This document shows, in pieces, positions 10,690 through 22,510 of a DNA stretch of 64,000 bases. The notes under the pieces were generated by a model that saw nothing but the letters and a program-made list of their open reading frames with translations, had not been told where the DNA came from and made no database searches. Within the stretch, counting starts at the first letter, position 1. The number at the start of each line of letters is the position of its first letter. The stretch is from Equus caballus. Its lineage: Eukaryota; Chordata; Mammalia; Perissodactyla; Equidae. Location of the stretch: positions 51,744,101 through 51,808,100 of the forward strand of contig NC_091699.1 in assembly GCF_041296265.1 (NCBI RefSeq). The letters are read 5' to 3'. The position numbers and the translations under genes were made by a program.

Positions 10690-13600
10690 TCACCAATATA
10701 AAAGCAAATTTCAAGTGATGTCAGCATCATGGTGGTGTGAGTCATTCCCTTTGTCTCTCCCCTTCAATTAACAACCAGGAGGACATCCATAACATAGCAA
10801 AGATTTCTCTGCACAGCATACAAGACTCTGGAGAGATCCATACATCCACACATCCAAAGGTGAGTGGATTGGATCTCATGGAGGCAGTGGAACTGGGGGA
10901 GTAGTGGTGGAAATGGGGGAGTAGCAGCAGTGGTTCCTGTGATTACAGTGGTTCTAGGAGCTGTGGCAATGTCCAAGACTCTGCCTCTCCACCCAGTAGT
11001 GACAACAGCACTGGTGATCCCAGCTGTCACAAGCAACAATGATGGCACCAGCATCCCCTCTGGCAGAGGGGATGGAGGGTGGAAAGTGTGTTTTCCCAAA
11101 TATAGCCACAAGGCAGCTCAGGTAAGAGAGGCCAAACATTTGTTTTATAGTGCCACCTCCAGGAAGACAAAAGAAAGGCCTCTAATTCCCAGCCTATGGA
11201 ACTGTTAAAATCAAAGTAACAAAGTTCTACTTAAATAAGAAGGGTGTTTGCTACTTCAAATGCACTGACAGAGGCACATCTCATCAAGACCATGAAAAAT
11301 CATGGTAATATGGTATCACAAGAAGAAAACGACAATTCTCCAGCAACCAAACTCAACCCACAGAAGATTGGGATCTAACGGATAGAATATTCAAAATAGC
11401 TGTCATGAAGAAATTCAATGAGCTATAAGAAAACTCAGAAAGGTGATTCAATGAACTCAGGAATAAAATTAATGAACAGAAGAAGTACTTTACCAAAGAG
11501 GTTGAAGTTCTAAAAAGAAACAGAAATTCTGGAGCTAAAGAACTCAACAAACGAGATGAAGAAGGCATTAGAAAGCACTGAAAATAGAGCAGATCAGACG
11601 GAAGAGAGAATAAGCAATCTGGAAGGTGGGACTCTAGAAATGATACAGGTGGAAGAGGAGAAAGAACTAAGATTTTTTTTAAATTTAAAAAATTTTTAAA
11701 ACTCTACAAGAGTTATCAGACTTCATTAAGAGAGCCAACATAAGAATAATGGGTACACCAGAAGGAGAAGAGAAGGATAAGGGAGCAGAGAGGATATTTA
11801 AAGAAATAATGGCTGAGAACTTTCCAAATCTAGGGAAAGAACTAGACATACAAGTCCATGAAGCTAATAGATCACCTTACTATCTCAAGGCAAAAAACCC
11901 CTCTCCAAGACACATAATAATGAAGCTGTCAAAAGTCAATGATAAGAAAGAATCTTAAAGCATCCAGGAGAAAAAAGAAAGTAACCTACAAGGAACCCTC
12001 ATTAGATTATGTGCAGATTTCTCAGCAGAAACTCTATAGGCAGGAGAGAGTGGAATGATGTATCCAAAGTATTGAAAAATAAAAATTGCCAGCCAAGAAT
12101 ACTCTATCCAGAAAAGTTATTCTTCAAATTCAAGGGAGAAATAAAGGCTTTCCAGACAAACAAAAGCTGAGGGAGTTCACCACCAGCAGACCTGCTGTAC
12201 AAGAAATGTTGAAAGGAACTCTTCTACCTGAAACAAAAAGACAAAAGTACACAAAACTTTGAGTAAGGTGATAATTAGACAGAATCAGAAAATTGTAACT
12301 CTATTTTAGAATAGGATGTTAAACACTTAATAATACCTAATAAAGATTAAAGGAAAAAAAACATAAAAAATAACTATAGCTACCACAATTTGGTAACAAA
12401 CTGACAGCATAAAAAAGGGATGATTTGTGACAACAAAAATATAAAAGGAGAGGAGAAAAATGATAGAACCTATATAGGCAAATGAAGATAAGTTGCCATC
12501 AGCAGAAAAAGGACTATTTTATCTATGAGATGTTTTATACAAGACTCATGGTAGCCACAAAACAAAAATCTAGAGTAAAGACACAAAACATAAAAAAAGA
12601 GAAAATTGAAGAAATCTTCACAGAAAACTGCCAAACTAAAAATGTAAACAGAAACACAAATAAAAAGAAACAATGGAGACACAAAACAACCAGTAAACCA
12701 AAGATAAAATGGCGGTAGTAAGTCCTCATATATCAATAATCACCCTAAATGTAAATCGATTAAACTCACCAATCAAAAGGCACAGAGTGGCTGGGTGGAT
12801 TAAAAAACAAGACCCAACCATATGCTGCCTTCAGGAGACTCATCTCAGATCCAAAGAAAACATAGACTCAAAGTGAAGGGGTGGAAGATGATACTTCAAG
12901 CAAATGGTAACCAAAAGTAACAAGAGACTAAAAAAGGTCATTATATAATGATATAGGGGTCAACACATCAAGAAAATACAACACTCATAAATATATACAC
13001 TCCAACATGTGAGCACCAAAACATACTAAGTAAATACTAATAGATCTAAAGGAAGAAATAGAGAAAAATACAATAATAGTAGAGGACTTCAATACCCCAC
13101 TCTCAGCAATGGATAGATCGTCCAGACAGAAAACCAACAAGGAAACATTGGAATTGAACCACACTTCAGAACAAATGGACTTAATAGACATATATAGAAT
13201 ATTCCATTTGACAGCAGCAGAGTACACATTCTTCTCAAGTGCAAATGGAACATTCTCCAGGATAGATCATATGATAGACCGCAAAACTAATCTTAGCAAA
13301 TTTAAGGAGAATGAAATCATATCAACTATCTTCTCTGACCACAGTGGCATGAAATTAGAAGTCAACAACTAGAGGAAAGTGAGTGAACTTCAAATCTGTG
13401 AAACTAAACAGCACACTTCTAAACAACCAATGGGTCAAAGAAGAAATCAAAACGGAAATAAAAAATTATCTCAAAACAAATGAAAAGGAAATCACAACAT
13501 AACAAATTTTGTGGGAAGCAGCAAAAGCAGTTCTGAGAGGGAAGTTTATAGCAATAAACACATATATTAAGAAATTAGAAAGATCTCAAGTAAACAACCT

Positions 13601-16600
13601 AAGTTTACACCTCAAGGAACTAGAAAAAGAGGAACAAATTAAGCTTAAAGTTAGCAGAGGGAAAGAAATAATAAAAATCAGAGTGGAAATAAGTGAAATG
13701 GAGACCAGAAAAAATAGAAAAGATCAACAAAACTAAAAGCTGATTCTTTGAAAAGATAAACAAAATTGACAAGCCTTTAGCTAGACTAAGAAAAAAAAAG
13801 GAGATTCAAATGAATAAGATTAGAAATGAAAGAGGAGACATCACAACTGATGTTATAGAAATACATAGATTTTTAAGAGACTACTATAAACAATTATATG
13901 CCGATGAATTACATAACCTAGAAGAAATGGGTACATTTCTACAAACACACAGCTTACCAAGACTGAATCAGGAAGAAATAGAAAATCTAAACAGACCAAT
14001 AATGAGTCAAGAGATTGAGTCAGTGATCAAAAAACCCCCAACACAGAAAACTCCAGGGTCAGACAGCTTCACTAGTGAGTTATAGCAAACGTTTAAAGAA
14101 GAATTAACACCAATCCTCCTCAAGCTCTTCCAAAATGTTGAGGAAGAGGAAACACTTCCAAACTCATTCTAGGAAGCCAGTCTTACCTTCATACCAAAAC
14201 CAGATAAGTATACCACAAGAAAAGAAAACTATAGACCAACATCCCTGATGAATATAGGTACAAAAATTCTCAACAAAATATAGTGAACTAAATTCAAGAA
14301 CACGTTAAAAGGATTATACGCCATGAACAAGTGGGATTTATCCTTGGGATACAAGGATGTTTCATCATATGCAAATCAATAAATATAATTCATCACGTCA
14401 ATAAGAGGAAAGATAACAATCACATGGTCATCTCAATAGATGAAGAAACAGCATTTGACAAAATACCACATCATTTAATGATAAAAACCTTTAATACATT
14501 GGGTATAAAAGGAACATACCTCAACATAATGAAGGCCATATACGACAAACCCAGAGCTAACATTATACTCAATGGAGAAAAACTGAGTTTCCTCTGACAT
14601 CAGGAGCAACACAAGGTTGCTCACTCTCACCACTCCTATTCAATACAGTAATGGAAGTCCTAGCTAGAGTAATTAGGCAAGACAAAGAAATAAAAGGCAT
14701 CCAAATTGGGAAGGAAGAAATAAAATTGTCACTATTTGCTGACAATATGATCTTATATATAGAAAATCCCAAAGAATCAATCAAAAAACAGTTGGAATGA
14801 ATCAAGGATTTCAGTAAAGTGGCAGATTATGAAATCAACTTAAAGAAATAAGTGACATTCCTTTCCACTAAACATGAAGCATTGAAAAAAGAAATAAAGA
14901 AATAAAGAAAACTATCCCAATCACAGTAGCATCAAAAACAATAAAATACCTAGGAGTAAATTTAACCAAGGAAGTGAAATATCCGTGCAATGAAAACTAC
15001 AAGACTGCTGAAAGAAATCAAAGAAGACACAAACAAATGGAAAGACAGCCCACGTTCACGGATAGGAAGAATAAATATTGTTAAAATGACCTTAATACCC
15101 AAAGCCATCTACAGCTTCAATGCAATCTCCATCAAAATGCCAAAGGCATTCTTCACAGAAATAGAAGAAACAGTTCTAAAATTTGTATGGAACCACAAAA
15201 GACCCCTAATAGCCAAAGCAATCTTTAGAAAAAAGAACAAAGCTGAAGGTATCACACTTCTGATTTCAAACTATATTACAAAGCCATTGTAATAAAAACA
15301 AAATGGTACTGCCACAAAAATAGACACATCAACCAACGGAACAGAATAGAGAGCCTAGTATTAAATCCTGACGTATACAGTCAACTAATATTTGACAAGG
15401 GAACCAAGAACACCCAGTGAGAGAACGATATTGAGAAAACTGGAAAAACATGCGGAGAACAATGAAATTGGACCCCTATCTCACACCACTCACAAAAGTT
15501 AACTTGAAATGGACCAAAGACTCAAACATAGGAACCAATACCATAAAGCTCCTAGAAGAAAATGTAGGAAGAAGCTCATTGATATTGGTCTCAGCAATGA
15601 TCTTTTGGACATGACACCAAAAGCACAAACAACAAAAGCAAAAATCAACGATGGGACTACATCAAACTCAAAAGCTTCTGCACGCCAAAAGAAACAACTA
15701 ACAAAATGAAATGACAGTCTACAGAAAGAGAGAAAATTTTTGCAACCGTATATTGGATAAGGGGTTAATACCCAAAATATATAAAGAACTAACACAATAA
15801 CAACAATAACAACAAAAACCAAACAATTGGATTAAAAAATGAGCAGAAGAACAAAATAAACATTTATTCAAAGAGGACTTTAAAATGGCCAACAGGCATG
15901 TGAAAAGATGCTCAGCATCACTAATCATCAGGGAAATGCAAATAAAAACCACAATGAGATATCACCTGACACCTGTTAGAACGGCTATCAACAAGAAGAC
16001 AAGAGACAAGTGCTGGCAAGGATGTGGTGAAAAGGGAATGCTTGAACATTGTTGGTGGGAATGTAAATTGGTCCAATCACTATGGAAAACAATATAGAGA
16101 TTCCTCAAAATATTAAAAATACCATAGTATCCAGCAATTCCACTTCCAGGTATACACTCAAAGGAAATGAAAACAGGATTTCAACAAGCTATATGCACAC
16201 CCATGGTTATCACAGCATTATTCACAATAGCCAAGATATGGAAACAACCCAAATGCCCATCAACAGATGAATGGATGAAAAAGACTTGGTACATATACAG
16301 AATAGAATATTATTCAGCCATGAGGAAGAAGGATATCCTGCCATTTGCAACAACATGGATGGACCTTGAACACATTGTGCTAAGTGAGACAAGTCAGACA
16401 GAGAAAGACAAGTCCTATATGATATCACTTGTGTGTGGAATCTAAAACAGTCAATCCTGTGAAAAATAGAGAGTAAAGTGGTGGTTACCAGGGGACAGTG
16501 AGTGGAGGCATAAGACTGATAGTGCTTAAGGGTACAAACTTGTAATAACTAATAAATAAACCTTAGAGCTCTAATGCACAGTATAATGAATGTAGACATA

Positions 16601-16790
16601 TTCATTATGTATATGTATATATATTGGATGTACCATAATTATGTGATGTGATAAATAGTGCTACGTTTGCAATCATATTACAATAAATAACTGTATCAAA
16701 GTAACATGGTGTACAACTTAAATTCACAAAATATAACATGTCAAATTTATCCAAAAGAAGTTTAATTAAAAAAAGAAAAATAAATAGGGC
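10690..16790 (+). mobile_element. Near full-length decayed L1 (L1M type)
   Basis: About 6.1 kb in sense orientation. The 5' region has an AGCATCATGGTGGTGTGAG start. The ORF1 C-terminal domain is at 11,749-11,958 (IMAENFPNLGKELDIQVHEA, SPRHIIMKLSKV). An inter-ORF region with a TTCTTCAAATTCAAGGGAGA motif follows. ORF2 holds an endonuclease part at about 12,720-13,380 (CCLQETHLRSKENID), reverse transcriptase pieces at about 13,800-15,300 and the cysteine-rich end at 15,885-16,100 ([20 protein letters not shown]). A 3' UTR runs to about 16,770. Many stops and shifts divide both frames, so it is not active. The target-site duplication is not clear. The inter-ORF and 3' UTR text suggest an old L1M lineage; subfamily is inferred, not searched. 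Confidence 0.88.
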
Positions 16791-17835
16791 AAATTGCCAT
16801 CTACTGATCCTGAGGAAGAAAGAAAGGACCCTTTTTGGTTTGCCAAAACCTGGGCTTTCGATGGGTTAGAGGTCCCTGTGTATCTATTGGCACTCATCAA
16901 TTTTAGATAGGCAGGAAGGAGCGTCCTGTGACAGACGGATAGAGGCCCACTTCTTCCATCTAAGGTTCAGTGGTGTGAACATGTGTCTGATGCTGGGAGG
17001 GGAGCAGTGTGGGCTAGTGCCCTTGGATGCAGCAGGAGTGGGTGACCTGGTTAGGTCTTCAGCAAGCATCGATGCCAGGCCTCCAGTTCTCTTCGGGTCA
17101 AAAGCTGTTGGGCCAGCAGGAGGAGGCAACCAGCCCAGGCCCCTTGTCTACAGGACTCAGCCATGAGCAGTGCAGGGTCCCATGGCAGCAGGGCTGCAGT
17201 GGCCTTGAGGCCTTGGGTACCAGGGGTGAGATTAACAAGAGATCATTGAGTGTGGCGTCCAGCTCCAAATGACAGTGTTGGGAGGGCTGTTTTAGGATCA
17301 AGCATGAGCCACCTTACAGATCTGGGGGTGCAGGGAGGTAACCGTGCTGGAGAGTTGGTCTCCTGCTGATGTGGCAGGTGGGAGCCCGTGCTCTATGATT
17401 CAGCTATAGAAAAGAGGTGGGCCATCTTTCCATAGTCACAGGCTGGTGAGGCCTGAAGTATGTGTTACACTGAAAAGGACACAACATGCATTGTGATAAA
17501 TGTTTCTAAACGAAATCTTACATTTACTCTTGTTATATCATAGGAGGAAGTACTGGACTCGTGGGAGGCTCACAGGGTGGGGTATCTGGGGGCCCTGGGG
17601 GTGTGGTGAGTAGCCAAGAAAACCTGGAGACCCTCACAGAGCAAGTCACTTCACTTCTTTTTATTCACAGTCTCCAGGAAGCCAGTTCTTTCAATTACCT
17701 GCAAGAAAATGTGCCTGAAAACTTACTTCTATATACATGGGTTGCTTCTAATTTGGAACATGGTCCAGTTGGTTTTAAAAGTACAGATTTATTTTATGTG
17801 TTTTCCTTCCCAAGTTTTGGAAGTCTGGTGCACTG
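16791..17835. other. Intergenic, nothing recognised
   Basis: Unique sequence between the L1 and the MIR beside CCRL2. Short frames at 16,975-17,272 and 17,561-17,899 have no recognisable domain. Confidence 0.4.
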
Positions 17836-17839
17836 GGCA

Positions 17840-18060
17840 AAACTTATGCTCTGGAGCGAATGGCACCTAGGTTTGTGTCCCAGCCCTGCCACTTTCTAGC
17901 TGTGTGATCTCAGACAAATTTCTGAGCCTCAGTTTCCTCCTCAGAGAAATGAGACTAATCCCACCCACAGCATGGATGAGCAGAGAAGAGCGAAGGGCCT
18001 CCTGTTTGTAAAGAGCCCAGCATGGCACCGGGGACAAATTCAACGCTTGGTAAATGTCTG
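17840..18060 (+). repeat. MIR SINE
   Basis: Forward-orientation MIR with CTAGCTGTGTGATCTCAGAC, GAGCCTCAGTTTCCTCCTCA and a 3' part ending near TTGGTAAATGTCTGCTC. It lies just downstream of the CCRL2 stop, on the opposite strand to the gene. Confidence 0.8.
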
Positions 18061-18150
18061 CTCACCTCCTTTTCTTCCTGTATCCTATTTCGTATACAAA
18101 TATATATTAAAAAAATTACACAAAACAATGCAACGAGGCAAAAGTCAATG

Positions 18151-18156
18151 TTTATT
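18151..18156 (-). terminator. Probable CCRL2 polyadenylation signal
   Basis: An AATAAA hexamer on the minus strand whose first A is the last base of the CCRL2 TAA stop codon. If used, the 3' UTR would be only a few tens of bases. Longer 3' UTRs cannot be ruled out from sequence alone. Confidence 0.5.
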
Positions 18157-19217
18157 TAATCCTGGCTTTGACGGAAGCTAGCTTGCATTTCAGCAGAAAG
18201 GTCGTGTTCTTCCCCCGGTGTACGTGGTGCGCATCTCTCAGTGGGTTGCGGTGGAGCGTTACCCAGATGGCCAAGGCGGCAGAGGTGTTTCCTAAATTCC
18301 TTGTCAAGAAGCACGTAGAGGAGCGGGTTGACACAGCAGTGGGTGGTGGCGACGATTTTCATGATGTGAACACTTTTGTCCAGGTTGTAGCTGTGCCTGC
18401 AGTCTTGCAGGCAGAAGTAGTCTTTGAAAGTGGATAAGCAAAGTGCAACATTGTAGGGTCCCCACATCAGAAGAAAAACAACCATTACGGCAAAAACAAG
18501 CTTGTAAAGATCATATCTCCTTTTCCCAAATCTTATTGTTTTTCTCATTCGCACATAGCAAAATATAAAAACAAACAGTGGGAAAAGAAGTCCAAAAATG
18601 TTCGTCCTCAAGGTCAGAAAATGCTTCCAGAACGTCTCATCAGCCGGCAGGAAATGAGGTTTGCCAAAGAAGCACTTATATTTCTGGCTTTCCACCTGTG
18701 GTTCGTAAAACACCAATTCAGGCAAAGAGACCAGAATAGCTATTCCCCATGCCAGGACACTTGTGATGATGCCACAGGGCACCGAGGAAAGCGTCTCCAT
18801 GTCAAAAAACACCAGGCACCTTTGCACAGTCAGAAGGGCATTGAAAAATGCCTCACTGTATAGGCCTACAGAGGAGAGCGCTACCAGAATTTGACACTTG
18901 GGGTCGCCGAGAATCCCCCCATGGGTGGCAGAGTGAGCCCAGAATGGCAGGGTAAGCAAGAAACACAAATTAGAAACTGCCAAGTTTAGGAAATAGATAT
19001 TTTCCACTCGTTTTAGTCCTTTATGTTTTACCAGGATAAGCACAACCAACAGATTGTCCAGAAGACCGAGCAGGAACACCACTGTGTAGAGAGCAGGCAC
19101 CAGCTTGGCTGAGAGAATCTTGGTGTCATATTGGTCGCATTGTTCTATCTTGTTATTCAGATCGTCCTCTATGAGGACATCATATTCATCCTCTGGTGTG
19201 GACGTGTAATTAGCCAT
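18156..19217 (-). CDS. CCRL2: C-C chemokine receptor-like 2 (ACKR5), 353 aa
   Basis: Seven-transmembrane atypical chemokine receptor. The family member binds chemerin and presents it to CMKLR1 on neighbouring cells, without G-protein signalling. Seen here: an acidic N-terminus with NYT glycosylation site at 3-5, Cys27 and Cys273 for the N-terminus to ECL3 bridge, and Cys108-Cys182 for the ECL1-ECL2 bridge. TM1 is about residues 40-64. The DRY motif is replaced by QRC (132-134; human QRY), and the TM2 sodium-site Asp is Asn83 (LAVSN), both fitting loss of coupling. NPLLY closes TM7. Compared from memory with human (344 aa), ECL1 is longer, intracellular loop 2 is shorter, and the tail runs about nine residues past the human end. 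The start is the conserved MANYT; a splice acceptor lies 12 bases upstream. Single coding exon, same strand as CCR5 upstream. Confidence 0.97.
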   Translation of the reverse strand: MANYTSTPEDEYDVLIEDDLNNKIEQCDQYDTKILSAKLVPALYTVVFLLGLLDNLLVVLILVKHKGLKRVENIYFLNLAVSNLCFLLTLPFWAHSATHGGILGDPKCQILVALSSVGLYSEAFFNALLTVQRCLVFFDMETLSSVPCGIITSVLAWGIAILVSLPELVFYEPQVESQKYKCFFGKPHFLPADETFWKHFLTLRTNIFGLLFPLFVFIFCYVRMRKTIRFGKRRYDLYKLVFAVMVVFLLMWGPYNVALCLSTFKDYFCLQDCRHSYNLDKSVHIMKIVATTHCCVNPLLYVLLDKEFRKHLCRLGHLGNAPPQPTERCAPRTPGEEHDLSAEMQASFRQSQD

Positions 19218-19229
19218 CTTTTGGCTGCC

Positions 19230-19554
19230 CTGTGGAGAAATGAAAGATTATTTCCCTTTCATACAGCTGTAGGGTCCTGGAGGAAACAACACCAGGACCA
19301 GTGCCCACGCAGCCCTACTTTCCTCTTCTGGTGCTTAATTTCAGCCAGAGTAGGTCTACATCACAGAAGCTTAAAAATAAACATTTCTTTAACACCTCCC
19401 TTCTTCCCGAGCGCGTGCAGTTCTGAAGCCCGCAGGCGCTCAGTTGTGTGCTAATATCGCAGGGAAATAAAGGAAGCGTGACACGTAATTCTCTTAGCAG
19501 ACCTCAGTTCTCTCATAGGACTTAATTCTGTCAGTAAAAACAAGACCTGCTTAC
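19230..19554 (-). other. CCRL2: CCRL2 5' intron (acceptor clear, donor probable)
   Basis: On the minus strand the acceptor reads CTTTCATTTCTCCACAG, followed by 12 bases and the start ATG. The nearest strong donor upstream is CTTCAG/GTAAGC with the exon ending at 19,555. A second candidate donor, GGG/GTGAGC ending at 19,661, is also present. The acceptor is firm; the donor choice is inference. Confidence 0.55.
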
Positions 19555-19690
19555 CTGAAGACACGTAAGAAAACACAGAATTAGAGAACCAAGTCCCGTG
19601 GTTTAGTTGGACGAAATTAGTGTCCGTTGTAATTTCTACATTTCTAAAAAGTTTGCTCACCCCCTGAAACAGCTTCCTGTGACAGGCTGA
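19555..19690 (-). promoter_or_regulatory. CCRL2: Probable CCRL2 non-coding first exon and core promoter
   Basis: A TTTATATC TATA-like motif on the minus strand (19,715-19,722) stands about 30 bases upstream of a possible start near 19,690. Between this and the donor at 19,555 lies a CACAGGAAGC site of the ETS/PU.1 type, which would suit a myeloid-expressed gene. Transcription start and exon limits are inferred from these motifs alone. Confidence 0.35.
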
Positions 19691-19722
19691 GAGGTCTGAG
19701 TTCTTCTCTCGAAAGATATAAA

Positions 19723-21715
19723 CAAACGTTTGCAAAAGTGAAACCATCCTCAGCTTCCATATGGACTAACGGGTTAAATACACAGATGGACTTACCGCTT
19801 GCCCCAGTTCCTGGGGGGAAGGGCCTCCCAGCCACCATCCGAGTCCCTGTGGGAATGGCCCGGACCGTTGAAAGACTGGCTTCCTTCTGAACAGACGGTC
19901 CTGACCTCTAGGGGCGAGAGAACTCACGTTGATCCCCTGGGAGCTCTACCCACCAGTCATGGCTCTCGGGGACTCCCCGAAAGAAAGCAACTCGAAAGCT
20001 CCCCCAAACCCCCGAGCGTTTCTTAAGCCTCTGGGAGGAACTAGGAAGTTGTTTTCTCCTCCCGCTTCCCTGTACCCCGCCTCTGACTTCCCCGTGGACT
20101 TCAGACAGTCTCCTCCTGGCCGCTCTAGATAAGGGAACTAAGTTACTGCTGCTCCTCAGTGATACTAAGGGTGTGTAGGAAGGCACTGCTGACCTTGAGC
20201 ACACTGAGGAGGCAACAGCTAGCAGCTGAGGGGAAAATGTCACATGGTGACTGTGCACTCAGACCTGAGGGACCTGGTGCTCATTGCAGCATGTCATCAG
20301 CCTTAGCAGAAGCCCACTCCCTGAGTGGACATGGGCATCGAGAATGCGCAATGAGAACCACAGTGAGCCGCGTGTGCTTGGAATTTTGTTGTCACTTTTG
20401 AGAGACACTGCGTTTTGGCTGAGGCATGGGGTTCCAAGAGAGGATTTAGGGAAAACAGAAGCCACAGAGTGATGTCAGTTGCAAGGGGGGTGCAGGAAGG
20501 GGCCTTAGTGCCAGCGAGTGTGGGGTGGCTGTGGGCATTGATACTGAGGAGAGCAAGGAGTTAGGCAAGCTCTCAGGAGCTAACCCTGCTCCAAAAAGGA
20601 GAACCCAGTACCAGAAAATTCCATGGTGAGGACACGGAGGCGTCATCAAGTCAGGGCTGCAGAGAATGTGAGGGGAACAAGTTCAGACTGAGGCTGAAGT
20701 TGGGGTGAGGATTGAGGCCAGGGAGAAAGGAAATTGAGGGAAGAGCCCAGATTTGGAGTTGTGGGAGGAGGCAGCGTGGAGGCGGGAAAGGGACTGGGGC
20801 GGTTTGGAAGAAGGACGAACTGAGAAGAGGAACTTGCAATAACTGAAAAACCTGTACAAACTTCTCCCGAATCAACTCTTTGTACCTGTGATGGACGTAA
20901 TTTGGGGACCAGTCTTACATATCGGTTAGCATTCATATCGCTGGTTAAATAACATCCTGTTAATGCCAAAGATGTGTTTGAGATAGAATTCAAGACAGAA
21001 TGTGGATCTACTAGAACAGAAATAGAAATGAGGAAACTATCAAGAGAAAGGAAAAATAAAAATAAACAAAAAGAGCTCGGATGAGTATGTGTTTAGCAGT
21101 AAGTTTAATTCAAAGAGAAATGCAGTGATGTTCCTCCGTGTGGCGGGGTTGGTGTTGGTGGGATCCTGGGCTGTGACTGCTTCCCAGCAAGTTCTCTCCC
21201 AGCCCTTCTTCCCAGCCTGGGCTTCTCTGAGTGAGTGAGGGTCATTGTGCCTGGGAAGCTCTGCCTACTGGTGGCAGCCACAGCCCTAGGATCAGCAGTG
21301 GTCCCTCCTCCTGGGGCTCCACATCCCGTGTGAGGCTATTTGGAGCCACATGAGGACACCACAGAACCTCGAGAGAGGAGGTGATGGTGGCTCATGCTGC
21401 TTTACTGCCTGATGCTCACTGGTCAGTTCCAGGCAAGGGGATGAGAGTCAAGTCAAACTTTGAAGCTGGGGAAACCCCATGAATATACATACTGCACATG
21501 ATGTATTAAGTGGAGGAAAACAGCAGCAGGCAGGTACCTCACATATGTGACAGAAAATCATGTGAAATTTGAAGTTTCCAAAGAAAAACAGTTTTGTAAA
21601 TTCAGAATCACCCGAACTTCCCAATATTCATATAGCCTTCACTTTCAGTATTATTTTATTTTGGCTTCATTCCCAGCATTCTGTTTATCCACACTCAGAC
21701 CACTGGGGTCTTCCC
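19723..21715. other. CCRL2 upstream region, nothing else recognised
   Basis: No coding gene found. The region is GC-moderate, with a G/A-rich stretch on the plus strand at about 20,640-20,830 that leaves the opposite strand open by composition. It is the likely site of further CCRL2 regulatory elements, but none can be named from sequence. Confidence 0.4.
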
Positions 21716-21975
21716 TTTTTTAACTGAGATATAATTTGACATATAACATTGTGTAAACTTAAGATGTACAACATATTGATTTGATACATGTATATTGCAA
21801 TATGATTGTCTTTGTAGCATTAGCTAACACCTCCGTTCGTCACCTAATAATCATTTCTTCTAGTGGTGGAAACAATTAAAATCTATTCTCTTAGCAAGTT
21901 TAATGTATACGGTCCAGTTTTGTCGTCTATAATCACTGTACTGTGTATTAGATCTCCAAGGCCATGGGATGCTTG
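21716..21975 (-). repeat. L1 fragment, antisense
   Basis: Antisense L1 text: AACTGAGATATAATTTGACA, then a TGTACAACATATTGATTTGA segment and TGTATTAGATCTCCAAGGCC. A short old piece of an L1 3' region. Confidence 0.65.
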
Positions 21976-22219
21976 AAACTTCTAAATTGGTAGGAAGGAA
22001 TGGTTTAGAGTTCTGATGTTGAGGAAAGAGGAAAGTTACTTACCATTCTGACATCTGGAACTATAATAGAGTCATCGTTATTTGTGAAATGTCACCATCT
22101 GTGGCTTTGGCATGTGACTCATAAACGTTACGTCTGAGGGTCTGAGTTCCTCTTTATCGCTAGAATTCAACTCCAATTTCAGTCTAGGAAACTATCACGT
22201 TATACGCTCATTCTTCCAT

Positions 22220-22510
22220 ACACGTAGATCTCTCATTTATTCAACAAATTTTACAGAGTGCCTGGCATGTGCACAGCCCTGTTCTAGGTGCTGGGGATAC
22301 ATCGATGAACGAAATAGGCAACCATCCTGACCTTCATGGCACTTACATGCTACAGACAAGGACAAAATAAGCAAGAAAATGGCAGGGTAGAAGGAGACAA
22401 GTTCCGTGGAGAAAAGCAGAGCAGGGACGGAGACTAGGCAGGGCCAGGGCGGTTCAGGTTCACATTTTACACAGGATGGTCAGAGAAAGCCCTGCTCACA
22501 GATGAGCATG
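22220..22510. repeat. Ancient mammalian interspersed repeat (L2/MIR-like)
   Basis: The order ATTTATTCAACAAATTTTAC, GTGCCTGGCATGTGCACAG, TTCTAGGTGCTGGGGATACA and CATGGCACTTACATGCTA is that of a widespread old mammalian repeat. I recognise the sequence type but do not assign the family. Confidence 0.6.

Noticed and set aside
10690-16790. L1 with coding capacity
   Set aside because: Both reading frames are divided by many stops and shifts; longest pieces are about 90-100 codons.
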